Origin: Candidatus Eremiobacterota bacterium
Lineage (GTDB): Bacteria; Vulcanimicrobiota; Vulcanimicrobiia; Vulcanimicrobiales; Vulcanimicrobiaceae
NCBI GenBank assembly: GCA_019235885.1
Contig: JAFAKB010000091.1
Coordinates: 32,379 to 96,378, forward strand
Direction: 5' to 3'
DNA length: 64,000 nt
The stretch's first letter is position 1, and every line of letters begins with the position of its first letter. A model generated the notes under the pieces. It did not search any database and was not told the DNA's origin. It saw only the letters and a list, made by a program, of their open reading frames with translations. This document shows positions 1 to 9,281 of the stretch, in pieces. The translations under genes and the position numbers were made by a program.

Positions 1-2
1 GC

Positions 3-608
3 GTGACGCCTTCGAGCGATCCGCTGGGCGTCGTGCCGCCGCCCGGCGCCTGGCTCGTCACCCGCGGCGGCGACGGCGTGCGCGCCTACGAGCGCGACGG
101 CGCGCTCTCGCTCGCCGACGGCACGCTGCGCGCGCGCAGCGGCGCCGAGGTGCTGGGCTACCCGGGCGGCGAGCCGCGCGGCGCGCTTCCCGTCCCGCTC
201 CGCGTTCCGGCCGCCGATCTGGCCCTCGGGCGCGCGGCGGACGCGCGGGTCGAGCCGGACGGCACGGTCGCCTACGCGCGCACCGCGATCGACCCGCGCA
301 CCGGAGCGCGCTCCGCCGAGCGGGTCGTCCTCGGGCGGATCGCGCTGGCGCGCTTTCCGGCGGGGACGCAGCCGGCCCGGCTCGACGCGGTCCGGGTCGC
401 CGCGCCCCGCGGGGTCGTCCCGCACCTGGGCGCGCCGGCCGACGGCAGCTTTGCGCCGCTCGCGACCTTCAGCCGCGACTCCGGCGCGGTCGACGTCGCG
501 GCCGGCGTCGCGCGGCTCGACGAAGCGTACCGTGCCTTCGAGGCGCTCGGCGCGGCGGTGAAGTCGCACGCGAGCACCCAGAAGACGGCCGTGGAGCTGG
601 TGAAATGA
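3..608 (+). CDS. flagellar hook-basal-body-like protein (FlgF/FlgG type, divergent)
   Basis: 201 aa. The middle resembles FlgF/FlgG rod proteins: a 'VLGYPGG' segment around residue 50, a 'DGTVAY' strand, and '[10 protein letters not shown]' near residue 109, where rod proteins carry a similar strand. The C-terminal 35 residues form a helix with the spacing of the rod-protein D0 helix, though without the usual 'AQRAYE' core. The GTG start overlaps a possible upstream stop (GTGA), so the start is plausible although the gene abuts the window edge. It is followed by FliM-like and FliN genes with a 4-nt overlap, which supports a flagellar or type III secretion role. It would be exported and assembled in the periplasmic rod. 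The family call is moderate because the protein is short and divergent. Confidence 0.6.
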   Translation: MTPSSDPLGVVPPPGAWLVTRGGDGVRAYERDGALSLADGTLRARSGAEVLGYPGGEPRGALPVPLRVPAADLALGRAADARVEPDGTVAYARTAIDPRTGARSAERVVLGRIALARFPAGTQPARLDAVRVAAPRGVVPHLGAPADGSFAPLATFSRDSGAVDVAAGVARLDEAYRAFEALGAAVKSHASTQKTAVELVK

Positions 609-1405
609 TCGCCTCGGCGACGTTCGGCGCGGCCCACGGGCGGGTGCGGCGGCTGCGCTTCGTCCCGCGCGCCTCCGTCCCGCTCGAGGCCGCCTGCACG
701 GTGGCGAACGGCGTGCGGGAGACGCTGCGCGAGCTGCTCGGCGCCGACTGCGAGCTCGTTCTCGGGGAGCCGGCGGCGCTCGGCGCGGGCGCGTGGTCGC
801 TGCTCGCGCGCGAGGCGCTGCTCTTCCTGACCCGCGGCCGGCGGACCGACATCGTGCTGGTGCTGCCGCAGAGCGACGCGCGGCGGCTGGTGCTGCGGGC
901 GTTCGGGGAGGGCGAGGCGCTTCCCGACGGCGCCTGCTCGGCGTTGGAGCTCCACGCGCTGGAGCGCATCGCGGCGCGCTGCGCGGCGGCGTTCGACCCG
1001 CTGTGCGCCGAGCGGCGCGGCGGCTCGCGGCCCGTCGGAATACACGAGGTTCCGGCGTGCGCCGCCTACTTCGATCTGCGCGTCCACGCGCCGCTCGCGC
1101 TGACGCTCGGCATCGGGATCGTCCGGGAGCTGCCGGAGCCCGGCCCGGTCGCGCTCATCTCCCCGCGCGCGCTCGACCCGGTCGAGGTCGAGGCGCGCGC
1201 GGTCTTCGCGGAAGGCATGATCGCTGCCGCCGAGTTCGTCAGGATGCGGCCCGGAACCGTCGTCAAGCTGGACACCAAGGTCGGTGCGCCCGCATCCTTG
1301 AATGTCGGGGAAAGACGTCTTGCAGCAGGCGTCGCCGGCGTCGTCGCGGCGCGGACCGCCTTCCTCGTCCACGACGCCGCATTCGGAGCCGCTCCCGCAT
1401 CATGA
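605..1405 (+). CDS. FliM/SctQ-like switch or C-ring protein
   Basis: 266 aa. The C-terminal ~70 residues look like a SpoA (surface presentation of antigens) domain ('[20 protein letters not shown]', then a beta-rich end), as in FliM, FliN and SctQ. The N-terminal two thirds could correspond to the FliM middle domain. FliM is normally about 330 aa and starts with a CheY-binding 'EIDALL' motif, which is not seen here. The start overlaps the upstream gene (ATGA) and the stop overlaps fliN, so all three are translationally coupled. The likely role is in the cytoplasmic C-ring that sorts export substrates and, in a flagellum, switches rotation. Without the CheY site it may be closer to SctQ. Confidence 0.65.
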   Translation: MIASATFGAAHGRVRRLRFVPRASVPLEAACTVANGVRETLRELLGADCELVLGEPAALGAGAWSLLAREALLFLTRGRRTDIVLVLPQSDARRLVLRAFGEGEALPDGACSALELHALERIAARCAAAFDPLCAERRGGSRPVGIHEVPACAAYFDLRVHAPLALTLGIGIVRELPEPGPVALISPRALDPVEVEARAVFAEGMIAAAEFVRMRPGTVVKLDTKVGAPASLNVGERRLAAGVAGVVAARTAFLVHDAAFGAAPAS

Positions 1406-1656
1406 TGACCGAGCAAGGCAAGAACCTCGACCTGTTGATGAACGTGCCGCTCAAGGTCACGGCGGAGCTCGGCACGTGCAAGATGCTGGTGCGCGACATC
1501 CTCAAGCTCGGCACCGGCTCGATCGTCGAGCTCGACCGGCTCGCCGGCGGACCGGTCGACCTGCTGGTCAACGACCGGCTGGTCGCGCGGGGCGAGGTCG
1601 TCGCGATCGACGAGAACTTCGGCGTCCGCATCACCGAGCTGATCGAAAAACCGTAA
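1402..1656 (+). CDS. fliN: flagellar motor switch protein FliN
   Basis: 84 aa, almost entirely the SpoA domain. It carries the classic FliN pattern: '[14 protein letters not shown]' near residue 10, '[14 protein letters not shown]', and '[19 protein letters not shown]' at the end. FliN forms the lower C-ring and, with FliM, binds the export ATPase complex. The start ATG lies in the overlap with the preceding stop; a second ATG follows directly at 1405. The short N-terminus lacks the variable region of enterobacterial FliN. fliP follows after 45 nt, and no fliO-like gene lies between them. Confidence 0.92.
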   Translation: MMTEQGKNLDLLMNVPLKVTAELGTCKMLVRDILKLGTGSIVELDRLAGGPVDLLVNDRLVARGEVVAIDENFGVRITELIEKP

Positions 1657-1701
1657 CACCGCGGCCGCCGTGCGGTCCGCGCGCGAGCGTAGGCTCATCG
1701 C

Positions 1702-2367
1702 ATGGACGACCTGCTTCGCATCGCCGGCCACGGCCATGCGCACTCCGCGCTTCCGCTCGACGTGCTGGCGGTGCTCACCCTGCTCTCGCTCGCGCCGTTC
1801 GTGCTGGTTCTCTCCACCTCGTTCGTGCGCATCGTCGTCGTGCTCTCGCTGGTCCGCTCGGCGCTCGGGGCCGCGACGCTGCCGCCGAACACGGTCCTCA
1901 CCGGGCTCGCGCTGACCCTCACCTGCGTGGTGATGGCGCCGACCTTCGAGGAGCTGCAGCGTGAGGCGATCCGTCCCTACGCGGCCGGAACGCTGACGCA
2001 GTCGGCGTTTCTCGACCGCGCGAGCCGGCCGCTGCGCACGTTCATGGAGCGCCAGACGAAGGCGCGGGATCTCGCCGTGTTCGCGCGCATCGCGCGCCGC
2101 CCGCTCGACGAGCCGGTGCAGGACGCGCCGCTGAGCGTGCTGATCCCGGCCTTCGTCGTCGGCGAGCTGCGCGCGGCGTTCGCGATCGGCTTGGCGCTCT
2201 ATCTCCCGTTCGTCGCGATCGACCTCGCGGTCGCCGCGATCCTGATGGGCGTCGGGATGGTCATGCTGAGCCCGCCGGTGATCTCGCTGCCGTGCAAGCT
2301 GCTGTTGTTCGTCATGGTCGACGGCTGGGCGCTGGTGTGCAACGGCGTCGTCCAAAGCTTTCGGTGA
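1702..2367 (+). CDS. fliP: flagellar/type III export gate protein FliP
   Basis: 221 aa. Family signatures are visible: 'LTLLSLAPFVLVLSTSFVRI' near residues 24-43, 'LPPNTVLTGLALTLT', 'RPLRTFMERQTKARDLAVFA' around 110-130, and a C-terminal pair of hydrophobic helices with 'MGVGMVMLSPPVISLPCKLL'. FliP forms the FliP5-FliQ4-FliR export gate in the inner membrane. There is no long cleavable signal peptide as in proteobacterial FliP. Its partners fliQ and fliR lie 2.8 kb downstream, beyond three unrelated genes. Confidence 0.93.
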   Translation: MDDLLRIAGHGHAHSALPLDVLAVLTLLSLAPFVLVLSTSFVRIVVVLSLVRSALGAATLPPNTVLTGLALTLTCVVMAPTFEELQREAIRPYAAGTLTQSAFLDRASRPLRTFMERQTKARDLAVFARIARRPLDEPVQDAPLSVLIPAFVVGELRAAFAIGLALYLPFVAIDLAVAAILMGVGMVMLSPPVISLPCKLLLFVMVDGWALVCNGVVQSFR

Positions 2368-2424
2368 GACGGCGCTCCGCCCTCGGCTCCGCGTAACGAC
2401 ATGCCGGCGTCAGTACCGTTGCGC

Positions 2425-3285
2425 TCAGCGCAGGGACTCGATCATCGCGTGGAACGGTTCTGCGTCGAACGCCGTGTAGTACAGATCGATTCCGCGCTTC
2501 GCCGTCACGCCCGATGAGGCGAAGACCGTGTGCCGGAAATCGCCCGGGGGCTGGGGCGCGCTGATGAGCGGCTCTTCGCAACGGTCGACGACGCGCGCGT
2601 AGTCTTCGTCGAACGCGGCCCAGCCGATGCACCAATAGCCGCGTTGATCGGCACCGTTGTAGAACATCGTCGGCGCTCCGCCGATCGTGACGACCGGGCC
2701 GGTGCTCAAGTGCCAGGAGTCAAAGCGATGTGCGCGCAGCGGCAGCGGCTCGCGCGCATACTGCCACGGCCCGCTCAAACGATCGCCGAGTGCCGTGCCG
2801 ATCAGCGAGTGCCCGTCGCGCGAAAACTCGAAGAACAGGACCCAGCGGCCGTCGGGACGGCGAACCAGCGTCGCCTCTTTCGGGTTTTCGTGTGCGCCGT
2901 CGGCGGGTAAGACCGCGCCGCGCTTCTCGAGCTCCTCGACCGTTCGGCCGGCAGCCAGCAGCAGCGTGCTGCGCCCGGCCTCGTTGCTCCAACCCGAATA
3001 GAACACGTACAGCGCTTCGTCGTCTACGCACACGGTGGGATCTTCGCAGCCGCCGGCGTCCTGCGGGACCGAGGGCGCGATGACGGGGGTCGCGTTCATC
3101 CGGAAATGCCGCCCGTCGCCCGTCCCGTGGAAGATCGCGGAGACCTTCTTCACCGGATTGCGTTCCTTCGGAACGCCGCGCACGAGGATCTCGAAAGCGT
3201 TCGCGCCGGGCCAGACGTACGGGCTCAGGACGTACATCCGCGCGAGATCGTGATCGCGCTCGAGCCCCAGCGGCTCGCTATGCAC
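2425..3285 (-). CDS. GH130-like glycoside phosphorylase/hydrolase
   Basis: 286 aa. The repeated beta-propeller-like segments resemble glycoside hydrolase family 130: '[20 protein letters not shown]' near residue 78, '[20 protein letters not shown]' near 200, and '[10 protein letters not shown]'. GH130 enzymes usually phosphorolyse beta-mannosides, and the substrate here cannot be inferred. No signal peptide is seen, so it is probably cytoplasmic. The GTG start overlaps the end of the upstream dehydrogenase by 8 nt, so the two look co-transcribed on the minus strand. Together with metF they separate the two halves of the flagellar cluster. Confidence 0.7.
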   Translation of the reverse strand: MHSEPLGLERDHDLARMYVLSPYVWPGANAFEILVRGVPKERNPVKKVSAIFHGTGDGRHFRMNATPVIAPSVPQDAGGCEDPTVCVDDEALYVFYSGWSNEAGRSTLLLAAGRTVEELEKRGAVLPADGAHENPKEATLVRRPDGRWVLFFEFSRDGHSLIGTALGDRLSGPWQYAREPLPLRAHRFDSWHLSTGPVVTIGGAPTMFYNGADQRGYWCIGWAAFDEDYARVVDRCEEPLISAPQPPGDFRHTVFASSGVTAKRGIDLYYTAFDAEPFHAMIESLR

Positions 3286-4065
3286 CCTGGCCTTGGTTGA
3301 GCATCAAGCCGCCGTCGATCACGAACGTCGCTCCGGTGACGTAGCTCGCGTCGTCGGAGGCCAGATAAACCGCCATTCGACCGACCTCCCACGGTTCGGC
3401 GGCTCGTTTCATCGGGATGGACTTCACCTGCTCCTGGTAGACCTTCGGATCGTCGATCGCGTCTGATTGAACGGCGTGAGGACCATCCCGGGCGCGATCG
3501 CGTTGACGGTCACGTGCCGTTCGGCGAGCTCGAGCGCGAGCGTCGTGGTCAGGTTGCGGATTCCGCCTTTCGACGCGTCGTAGTCCGCGGCGCCGGCGCG
3601 CGGGATCTCCTGGTGGACCGAGATGATGTTGATGATGCGCGCACTGGGCGCACCGTCTTTTTTCAGCTCCCGAACGAACCGGCGGCAACACAGGAACGCG
3701 CCGGTCAGATTCGTCCGGATCGCTTTCTCCCACGTCTCGACCGGCATCTCGGCGACCGGCTGGCCCGACGCATCGATGCCGGCATTGTTGATCAAGATGG
3801 TGGGGCTGCCGAGCTGCGCGATGCAGGCGTCGAACAGCTTGTCGACCTCCGCGGCCTGCGTGATGTCGGCCTGCACGACGATCGCTCTCCCACCGGCGGC
3901 CTCGACCTGCGAGCGCGTCGACTCCGCGCCGGTGCGATCCTCGAGATAGTTGATCGCGACCGCCGCCCCTTCATGAGCGAACTCCACCGCCGTCGCCTGC
4001 CCGATCCCCGAGTCGGCGCCGGTAATGACCGCGACGTGGCGGCCGAGTCTCTTTTCACCGTTCAT
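3278..4065 (-). pseudogene. short-chain dehydrogenase/reductase, frameshifted
   Basis: The first reading frame gives an intact SDR N-terminus: the Rossmann motif 'TGADSGIGQ', 'NNAG', and the catalytic region ending 'YDASKGG' (YxxxK). It continues to '[11 protein letters not shown]' and then leaves frame. The missing C-terminus ('[20 protein letters not shown]' to '[11 protein letters not shown]') is complete in the next frame. One lost base near 3469 would account for it. The ATG at 4065 is preferred because GAGGTG sits 6 nt upstream. The closest functional class is the glucose-1-dehydrogenase-like SDRs. It could be a genuine pseudogene or a sequencing or assembly error, since both halves are otherwise well preserved. 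Confidence 0.8.
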
Positions 4066-4142
4066 GGCGCACCTCACGCTGCTTCGATCGCTGAACCACC
4101 ATCGTTCCCGCGGATCGGGATGCGGAAGCAGGGGAGCGACTT

Positions 4143-5069
4143 GTGGACGCCGCGGCGGTGACGGGGACGGACGCGCAGAACCGGTGCCGGGTGCGCATAT
4201 CCGAAAAGCTCCGGACCCGGCGGCCGTTCTTTTCGTTCGAGTTCTTCCCGCCGCGGGACGAGGCGGTGGAGCGCAGCCTCTTCGAGACGATCGAGGCGCT
4301 CAAGCCGCTCGACCCGGGCTTCGTCTCGATCACCTACGGCGCGGGCGGCTCGACGCGCACGCGCACGGTCGAGCTGGCGAAGCGGCTGCGCGGCGAGATC
4401 GGGTTCGACGTGATGGCGCACGTCACGTGCGCCGGCGCGACCGCCGGCGAGCTGCGCGAATTGCTGACCGACCTGCGCCGCGGCGGGATCGAGAACATCA
4501 TGGCGCTGCGCGGCGACCCGCCGCGCGGCACGGGCACGTTCATCGTCACCGAAGGCGGGTTTCGCTACGCGAGCGACTTGATCGCGTTGCTCAAGGCGGA
4601 GTTCTCGTTCTGCGTCGGCGGTGCGGCGTATCCCGAGAAGCATCCGGAGGCGCCGAGCTTCGACGCCGACCTCGCCGCGCTCTCGGCGAAGGTCCGCGCC
4701 GGCGCGGAGTTCTTGGTGACGCAGCTGTTCTTCGACAACGCGCGGTACGTGGAGTTCGTCGAGCGCGCGCGTCAATGGGGGATCACGGTGCCGATCTTGC
4801 CGGGAATCATGCCGATCACCAACTACGCGCAGATCGACCGCTTCACCCGGGGCTGCGGCGCGACGATTCCGCCCAGCCTGCGCGCCGAGCTCGAAGCGCG
4901 GCGCGACGACGCCGACGCGGTCGTCGACCTCGGCGTCGCCTACATGACGCTGCAAGTCGCCGACCTGCTCGCGCGCGGAGCGCCCGGCGTCCACTTCTAC
5001 ACCCTGAACCGCTCCCCGGCCACCCGCGCCGTCGTCTCCGCGCTGCTGGCTGCCCGCCGCGCCTGGTAA
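4143..5069 (+). CDS. metF: methylenetetrahydrofolate reductase
   Basis: 308 aa, the normal MetF length. It shows the family motifs 'FSFEFFPPR' near residue 30, 'FVSITYGAGGS', 'IMALRGDPP' near 120, 'FLVTQLFFDN' near 190 and 'PILPGIMPI'. The enzyme reduces 5,10-methylene- to 5-methyl-tetrahydrofolate with FAD, supplying methyl groups for methionine. The GTG start is chosen for the AGGGGAG site about 7 nt upstream. It is transcribed divergently from the SDR/GH130 pair and lies between fliP and fliQ, with no evident link to motility. Confidence 0.95.
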   Translation: MDAAAVTGTDAQNRCRVRISEKLRTRRPFFSFEFFPPRDEAVERSLFETIEALKPLDPGFVSITYGAGGSTRTRTVELAKRLRGEIGFDVMAHVTCAGATAGELRELLTDLRRGGIENIMALRGDPPRGTGTFIVTEGGFRYASDLIALLKAEFSFCVGGAAYPEKHPEAPSFDADLAALSAKVRAGAEFLVTQLFFDNARYVEFVERARQWGITVPILPGIMPITNYAQIDRFTRGCGATIPPSLRAELEARRDDADAVVDLGVAYMTLQVADLLARGAPGVHFYTLNRSPATRAVVSALLAARRAW

Positions 5070-5171
5070 GGTTCACGGCGAAAGCCACTGTGGCCGGTGG
5101 AGCGCAAGAAGAAAGCAAAATAGACTCACTGCCGTGACGCGGCGGTAACATCCGCCCGGCATCATGGGCGC

Positions 5172-5438
5172 ATGGATGCGTTTGACGGGCTTTTGCGGGA
5201 GGCGCTGGTCGTCACGGCGGTGCTGACGCTGCCGGTGCTGATCGCCGCGACGCTGGTCGGCACGGCGGTCGCGGTGCTGCAAGCGGCGACCCAGGTTCAG
5301 GAACAGACCCTGACGATGCTCCCGAAGATCCTGGCGGTCGGCGTCGTGCTGCTGGTCGGCGGGCGGTTCGGGCTCGCGTTGTGCGCGCAGCTGCTGTACG
5401 AGATCGTGGCGCGGATTCCGCTGCTGGTGCGCGGGTGA
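5172..5438 (+). CDS. fliQ: flagellar/type III export gate protein FliQ
   Basis: 88 aa, two hydrophobic helices, the standard FliQ size. The signature 'QVQEQTLTMLPKILA' between the helices is characteristic. It is a small subunit of the FliPQR export gate. The stop overlaps the GTG start of fliR (GTGA), which begins a tightly coupled fliQ-fliR-flhB-flhA operon. Confidence 0.93.
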   Translation: MDAFDGLLREALVVTAVLTLPVLIAATLVGTAVAVLQAATQVQEQTLTMLPKILAVGVVLLVGGRFGLALCAQLLYEIVARIPLLVRG

Positions 5439-6154
5439 CGCAGACGGCGCTGCTGGTGTTCGCGCGCGCGGCCGGGTTGATGTCGCGCGCGCCGGCGTTT
5501 TCGCATCCCTCGGTGCCGCCTATCGTGCGCGCCGGGCTTGCGATGGCGCTCGCGTTTGCCGTCGCACCGCTGGTGCCGGCGAGCCGGCAGCTCGATCTCG
5601 CGGCGTTTGCGTTCGCGCTGGCCGGCGACTTCGTGGTCGGCGCGGCGATCGGGTTCGGCGCGGCGCTGCTCTACGACGGCGCGTACTACGCCGGGCGCAC
5701 GATCGACGACTACCTGGGCGTGCGCGGAAGCGTTCCGGGCGCGAACGTCACCAGCGCGCAAGCGTTCGGGCGGCTATGGTCCGCGTCGTTTCTGGCGGCG
5801 TTCGTGCTGCTCGACGGCTGGGCTCCGGTGGTGGGAGCGTTCGCCGAATCGTTCGCGCACGTCGCGTCGGGAGCGTTCGTTGCGCCGGCCGCCTGGGAGC
5901 GTTTCGCGCTCGCGCTTCCGGAAACGATCCTGCGGGCAGCGTTTGCGGTCGCGGCGCCGGCGGTCGCGGTGGCTGCGGCATTGCAGCTCGCGTTCGGAGC
6001 GGTCGCGCGGGTCGTGCCGCGGTTCTCCAGCTTCACGCTCGCGTTTCCGGCGGTGTTCGCGGCGGCGCTCGTCGTTACCGTGATCGCCGTTCCGCTGCTT
6101 GCGCCTGCGGGAGCCCGGCCGTGGCTCGTCGTGCCGTGGAGCGGCGCGCGATGA
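5435..6154 (+). CDS. fliR: flagellar/type III export gate protein FliR
   Basis: 239 aa with about six hydrophobic segments. FliR-like features include 'ARAAGLMSRAPAFSHPSVPP' near residue 8 and 'GFGAALLYDGAYYAGRTIDD' around residue 80. It completes the FliPQR gate. The start is the GTG overlapping fliQ, and the end overlaps the flhB start (ATGA). The sequence is less conserved than FliP or FliQ, but gene order and topology make the call secure. Confidence 0.87.
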   Translation: MTQTALLVFARAAGLMSRAPAFSHPSVPPIVRAGLAMALAFAVAPLVPASRQLDLAAFAFALAGDFVVGAAIGFGAALLYDGAYYAGRTIDDYLGVRGSVPGANVTSAQAFGRLWSASFLAAFVLLDGWAPVVGAFAESFAHVASGAFVAPAAWERFALALPETILRAAFAVAAPAVAVAAALQLAFGAVARVVPRFSSFTLAFPAVFAAALVVTVIAVPLLAPAGARPWLVVPWSGAR

Positions 6155-7227
6155 ACGCGGAAGAGAAGCGCTTCGATGCGACGCCGGCTCGCCGCGAGCG
6201 CGCGAAACGCGAAGGAAACGCTGCCCGCTCGAGCGAGGTGAACGCAATGGCCGCGTTCGGCGCTGCGGTGCCGGCTGCCGCGGCGGCGATCCCGTTCATC
6301 GCGGCGGGCGCCGTCGTCGCGCTCGCCGCCGCTACGTCGCACGCCGGGTCCGATCCACGCGGCCTCGCCGCGCCTGCGATGCGCGTGTCGTTTTCCGCGC
6401 TCGCGGTCGTTGCGCTGGGTGCGCTGGTTCCGGCCGCTACGGCTGCCGGCGCCGGCACGCTCGCCGCACTCGCGCAAAGAGGCGGGCTGCACTTCTCAGG
6501 ATTGCACCTCGAGGCCAAACGGCTCGATCCGTTCGCCGGGCTGAAGCGGATGTGCGGCGCGGAGACCGCCGTCGGGATCGCGCGCGCCGGCCTTGCACTC
6601 GTCGCCACGGCGCTCGCGCTGCTGCCGCTCGCGCGCGACATCGTCGGCGCCGGACCGGCGCTCGGCGCGCCGCGCGCTGCCGCGACGGCGCTGAGCGCGC
6701 CGGGTGCGGCGGCCTCGCTGGTCGCGTTCGCCGCGCTGCGCGCCTGTCTGGCGGCATGGTGCGTCGGCGCGGTGTTCGCGCTGGCGGACTACGTGCTGGT
6801 GAGGCGGCGCTGGCTGCGCGGGCTGAAGATGTCGTTCGAGGAGCTCAAGCGCGACGCCAAGGAGAACGAAGGCGACCCGCAGGCGCGCGCGCGGCGCAAG
6901 AGCGCGCACCGCACGATCGTCCGCGGCGCGGTCGGCCGCACGCGCGAAGCCTCGTTCGTCGTCGTCAACCCGCAGCACGTCGCGGTCGCGTTGCGCTACG
7001 CGCCGCCGGACGTGCCCGTTCCGGAGATTCTGGTGCGCGCGCTCGACGAGGCAGCGCTGCGCGTCAAAGCGCTCGCGCGCGAGTGCGGCATCCCGCTCGT
7101 CGAGGACGTCGCGCTGGCGCGGCTCCTCTACGCGCACGGCGAGAGCGGTCGCGCGATCCCGCCCGACGCGTACGTCGCGGTGGCGCAGATCGTCGCCGCG
7201 CTGGCGCGCGAAGGCGTGCTCGCGTGA
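6151..7227 (+). CDS. flhB: export switch protein FlhB, with NPQH instead of NPTH
   Basis: 358 aa. It has the N-terminal 'TPARRERAKREGN' typical of FlhB/SctU, four membrane segments, then 'LKMSFEELKRDAKENEGDPQ' and 'RKSAHR' leading into the cytoplasmic autoprotease domain. The cleavage-site motif, usually NPTH, reads NPQH at residues 273-276 (6967-6978); the Asn and Pro needed for self-cleavage are kept. FlhB changes export specificity from rod/hook to filament substrates after cleavage. The gene overlaps fliR and flhA at its two ends. Confidence 0.93.
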   Translation: MNAEEKRFDATPARRERAKREGNAARSSEVNAMAAFGAAVPAAAAAIPFIAAGAVVALAAATSHAGSDPRGLAAPAMRVSFSALAVVALGALVPAATAAGAGTLAALAQRGGLHFSGLHLEAKRLDPFAGLKRMCGAETAVGIARAGLALVATALALLPLARDIVGAGPALGAPRAAATALSAPGAAASLVAFAALRACLAAWCVGAVFALADYVLVRRRWLRGLKMSFEELKRDAKENEGDPQARARRKSAHRTIVRGAVGRTREASFVVVNPQHVAVALRYAPPDVPVPEILVRALDEAALRVKALARECGIPLVEDVALARLLYAHGESGRAIPPDAYVAVAQIVAALAREGVLA

Positions 7228-9272
7228 CGTCCAAGCTCACCACGGCGTTTGCGGTTGCCGTGCTGTGCGTCGTCGCAATCCTCATCGTCCCGCTGCCGCC
7301 GCCGCTGCTCGACGCGCTGCTCGCGCTGAACGTCTTCGGCTCGGCGCTGGTGCTGCTGATCAGCTTGCGGGTCGAAGAGCCCCTTGAGTTCTCGGCCTTC
7401 GCGCCCTCTCTGTTGCTCGCGACGCTGTTCCGGCTGGCGCTCGACGTCAGCGCGACGCGGCTCATTCTCACCCAAGGGCACGATCCCGGCGGCGCCGGCG
7501 CGCTGATCCCGGCTTTCGGCCAGTTCGTGGTGCGCGGCAACGTCGTCGTCGGCCTTATCGTGTTCGCGATACTTATTTTGATCCAATTCGTGGTCATAGC
7601 CAGCGGAGCGCAACGCGTCGCCGAAGTGTGCGCGCGCTTCACGCTCGACGCGATGCCGGGCAAGCAGATGGCGATCGACGCCGACCTGCACGCCGGGATG
7701 CTCGACGCCGAGCTGGCGCGGCGCAAGCGCGCCCGCGTTCAGCGCGAGGCGGACTTCTACGCGGCGATGGACGGAGCGGGAAAGTTCGTCAAAGGCGACG
7801 CCGTCGCGGCGCTCGTCATCGTCGTGCTGAACCTGCTCGGCGGCGTGCTGGTCGGAACGCTCTACCACGGGATGGCGCCGCTCGAAGCGGTCGAGACGTT
7901 CGCGATCCTCTCGATCGGCAACGCGCTGCTCACGACGCTCCCGGCGTTCCTCATCTCGACCGCGATGGGGCTGATGGTGACGCGCGTCGCGGGCGACGGT
8001 GCGCTCGGCGTGGATCTCGCCGCGCAGCTCCTGGCGCGCCCCGACGTGCTGCGCGTCGCGGCGATGCTCGTCTTCGCGCTGGCCTTCGTGCCCTCGTTTC
8101 CCGGCCCGCTCTTCGCCTCGCTGGGGATCGTCGCGTTCGGCGGCGCGCTGCTCGCCGAGCGCCGCAAGCGCTTCGCCGACGCGCAGCTGCGCGCCGTGCA
8201 CGAGCAGCGCCGGCGCGAAGCGGTGCGGCGGCCGGAGACCGCCTTCGCGCTGGTCGGCGTCGACGCGCTCTCGATCGACGTCGGCGCGGAGCTCTATGCG
8301 CTGCTCGCGCCGCCGAACTCCGAAGCGCTGCTCGACCGCGTCGCCGACGTGCGCCGCGCGCTCGCCGCCGAAACGGGAATCGTCATCCCCGGCGTGCGGC
8401 TGCGCGACGATCCGCTGCGCGACCCGCGCACGTACGCGATCCGCGTGCGCGACCGCGTCGCCGGCGAAGGGATGGTGCGCCTCGACGTGCTGCTCGCGGT
8501 CGGTGCGAGCGAGGTGCTCGAACGCGTCGGCGGCGAGCCGACCACGGAACCGGTCTACGGTCTCGCGGCACGCTGGATCCCGTACGCCGAGCGGGAGCGC
8601 GCGCAACGCGCCGGCGCGCTGACGTTCGACGCGATCTCGATCCTCGGCTCGCACCTCGCCGAGCTCGCGCGCGCGCACGCCGCCGAGCTGTTCGGCCGGC
8701 AAGAGTTTCAGACGCTCGTCGAGCACCTGCGCGCGTCGGTGCCCTCGGTGGTGAAGGACGTCGGCGGCGATTCGCTTCCCGTCGCGCTCGCGCATCGCGC
8801 CTTCGTGCACCTACTGCGCGAGCGCGCCTGGCCGCGCGATCCGGTCGCGGTGTTCGAAGCGTTCGCCGACGCCGCGCCGGCGGCACGCGACCCGCGCGAG
8901 CTGGCCGAAGCGGCGCGCCGCGCGATCGTCCCGCAGCAGCTCCGCCGCGACGGCGTCACGCGCTTGCGCCCGCTGATCCTCGCGCCGGCGTTCGAGGCCG
9001 AGCTCGCGCGCATGTGGTCGCACGACGGCGGGCTCGCGCCCGACCCGAGCACGGCGCTCGCCCTGCGCGAGTCGGTTGCGCGCTACGCCGCCGACCCGGC
9101 CTGCGCGCCGCACGCCATCGTCGTCACCGCGCCGCTGCGCCCGCTGCTCGCGGAGCTCATCGAGCGGACGGCGCCCGGCGTCGCGGTCTACGCGTTCGCC
9201 GAGCTGCCGCCCGAGATCAGCCTCGAACCGGCCGGGGTCGTCGACGGCCCGCCGGCGGTCGCGCTCCGTTGA
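7224..9272 (+). CDS. flhA: export apparatus protein FlhA
   Basis: 682 aa, the usual FlhA size. The N-terminal half holds about eight membrane helices, including the FHIPEP-family region 'RLALDVSATRLIL' near residue 75, 'LDAMPGKQMAIDADL' (the conserved cytoplasmic loop) and 'TTLPAFLISTAMGLMVTRVA'. The C-terminal half is the cytoplasmic ring domain, with 'DVGGDSLPVALAHR' near residue 510. FlhA is the ring-forming component energised by the proton motive force. It starts at a GTG overlapping flhB and closes the operon. The two minus-strand peptide genes converge on it. Confidence 0.95.
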   Translation: MTSKLTTAFAVAVLCVVAILIVPLPPPLLDALLALNVFGSALVLLISLRVEEPLEFSAFAPSLLLATLFRLALDVSATRLILTQGHDPGGAGALIPAFGQFVVRGNVVVGLIVFAILILIQFVVIASGAQRVAEVCARFTLDAMPGKQMAIDADLHAGMLDAELARRKRARVQREADFYAAMDGAGKFVKGDAVAALVIVVLNLLGGVLVGTLYHGMAPLEAVETFAILSIGNALLTTLPAFLISTAMGLMVTRVAGDGALGVDLAAQLLARPDVLRVAAMLVFALAFVPSFPGPLFASLGIVAFGGALLAERRKRFADAQLRAVHEQRRREAVRRPETAFALVGVDALSIDVGAELYALLAPPNSEALLDRVADVRRALAAETGIVIPGVRLRDDPLRDPRTYAIRVRDRVAGEGMVRLDVLLAVGASEVLERVGGEPTTEPVYGLAARWIPYAERERAQRAGALTFDAISILGSHLAELARAHAAELFGRQEFQTLVEHLRASVPSVVKDVGGDSLPVALAHRAFVHLLRERAWPRDPVAVFEAFADAAPAARDPRELAEAARRAIVPQQLRRDGVTRLRPLILAPAFEAELARMWSHDGGLAPDPSTALALRESVARYAADPACAPHAIVVTAPLRPLLAELIERTAPGVAVYAFAELPPEISLEPAGVVDGPPAVALR

Positions 9273-9281
9273 ACCGCGAGG

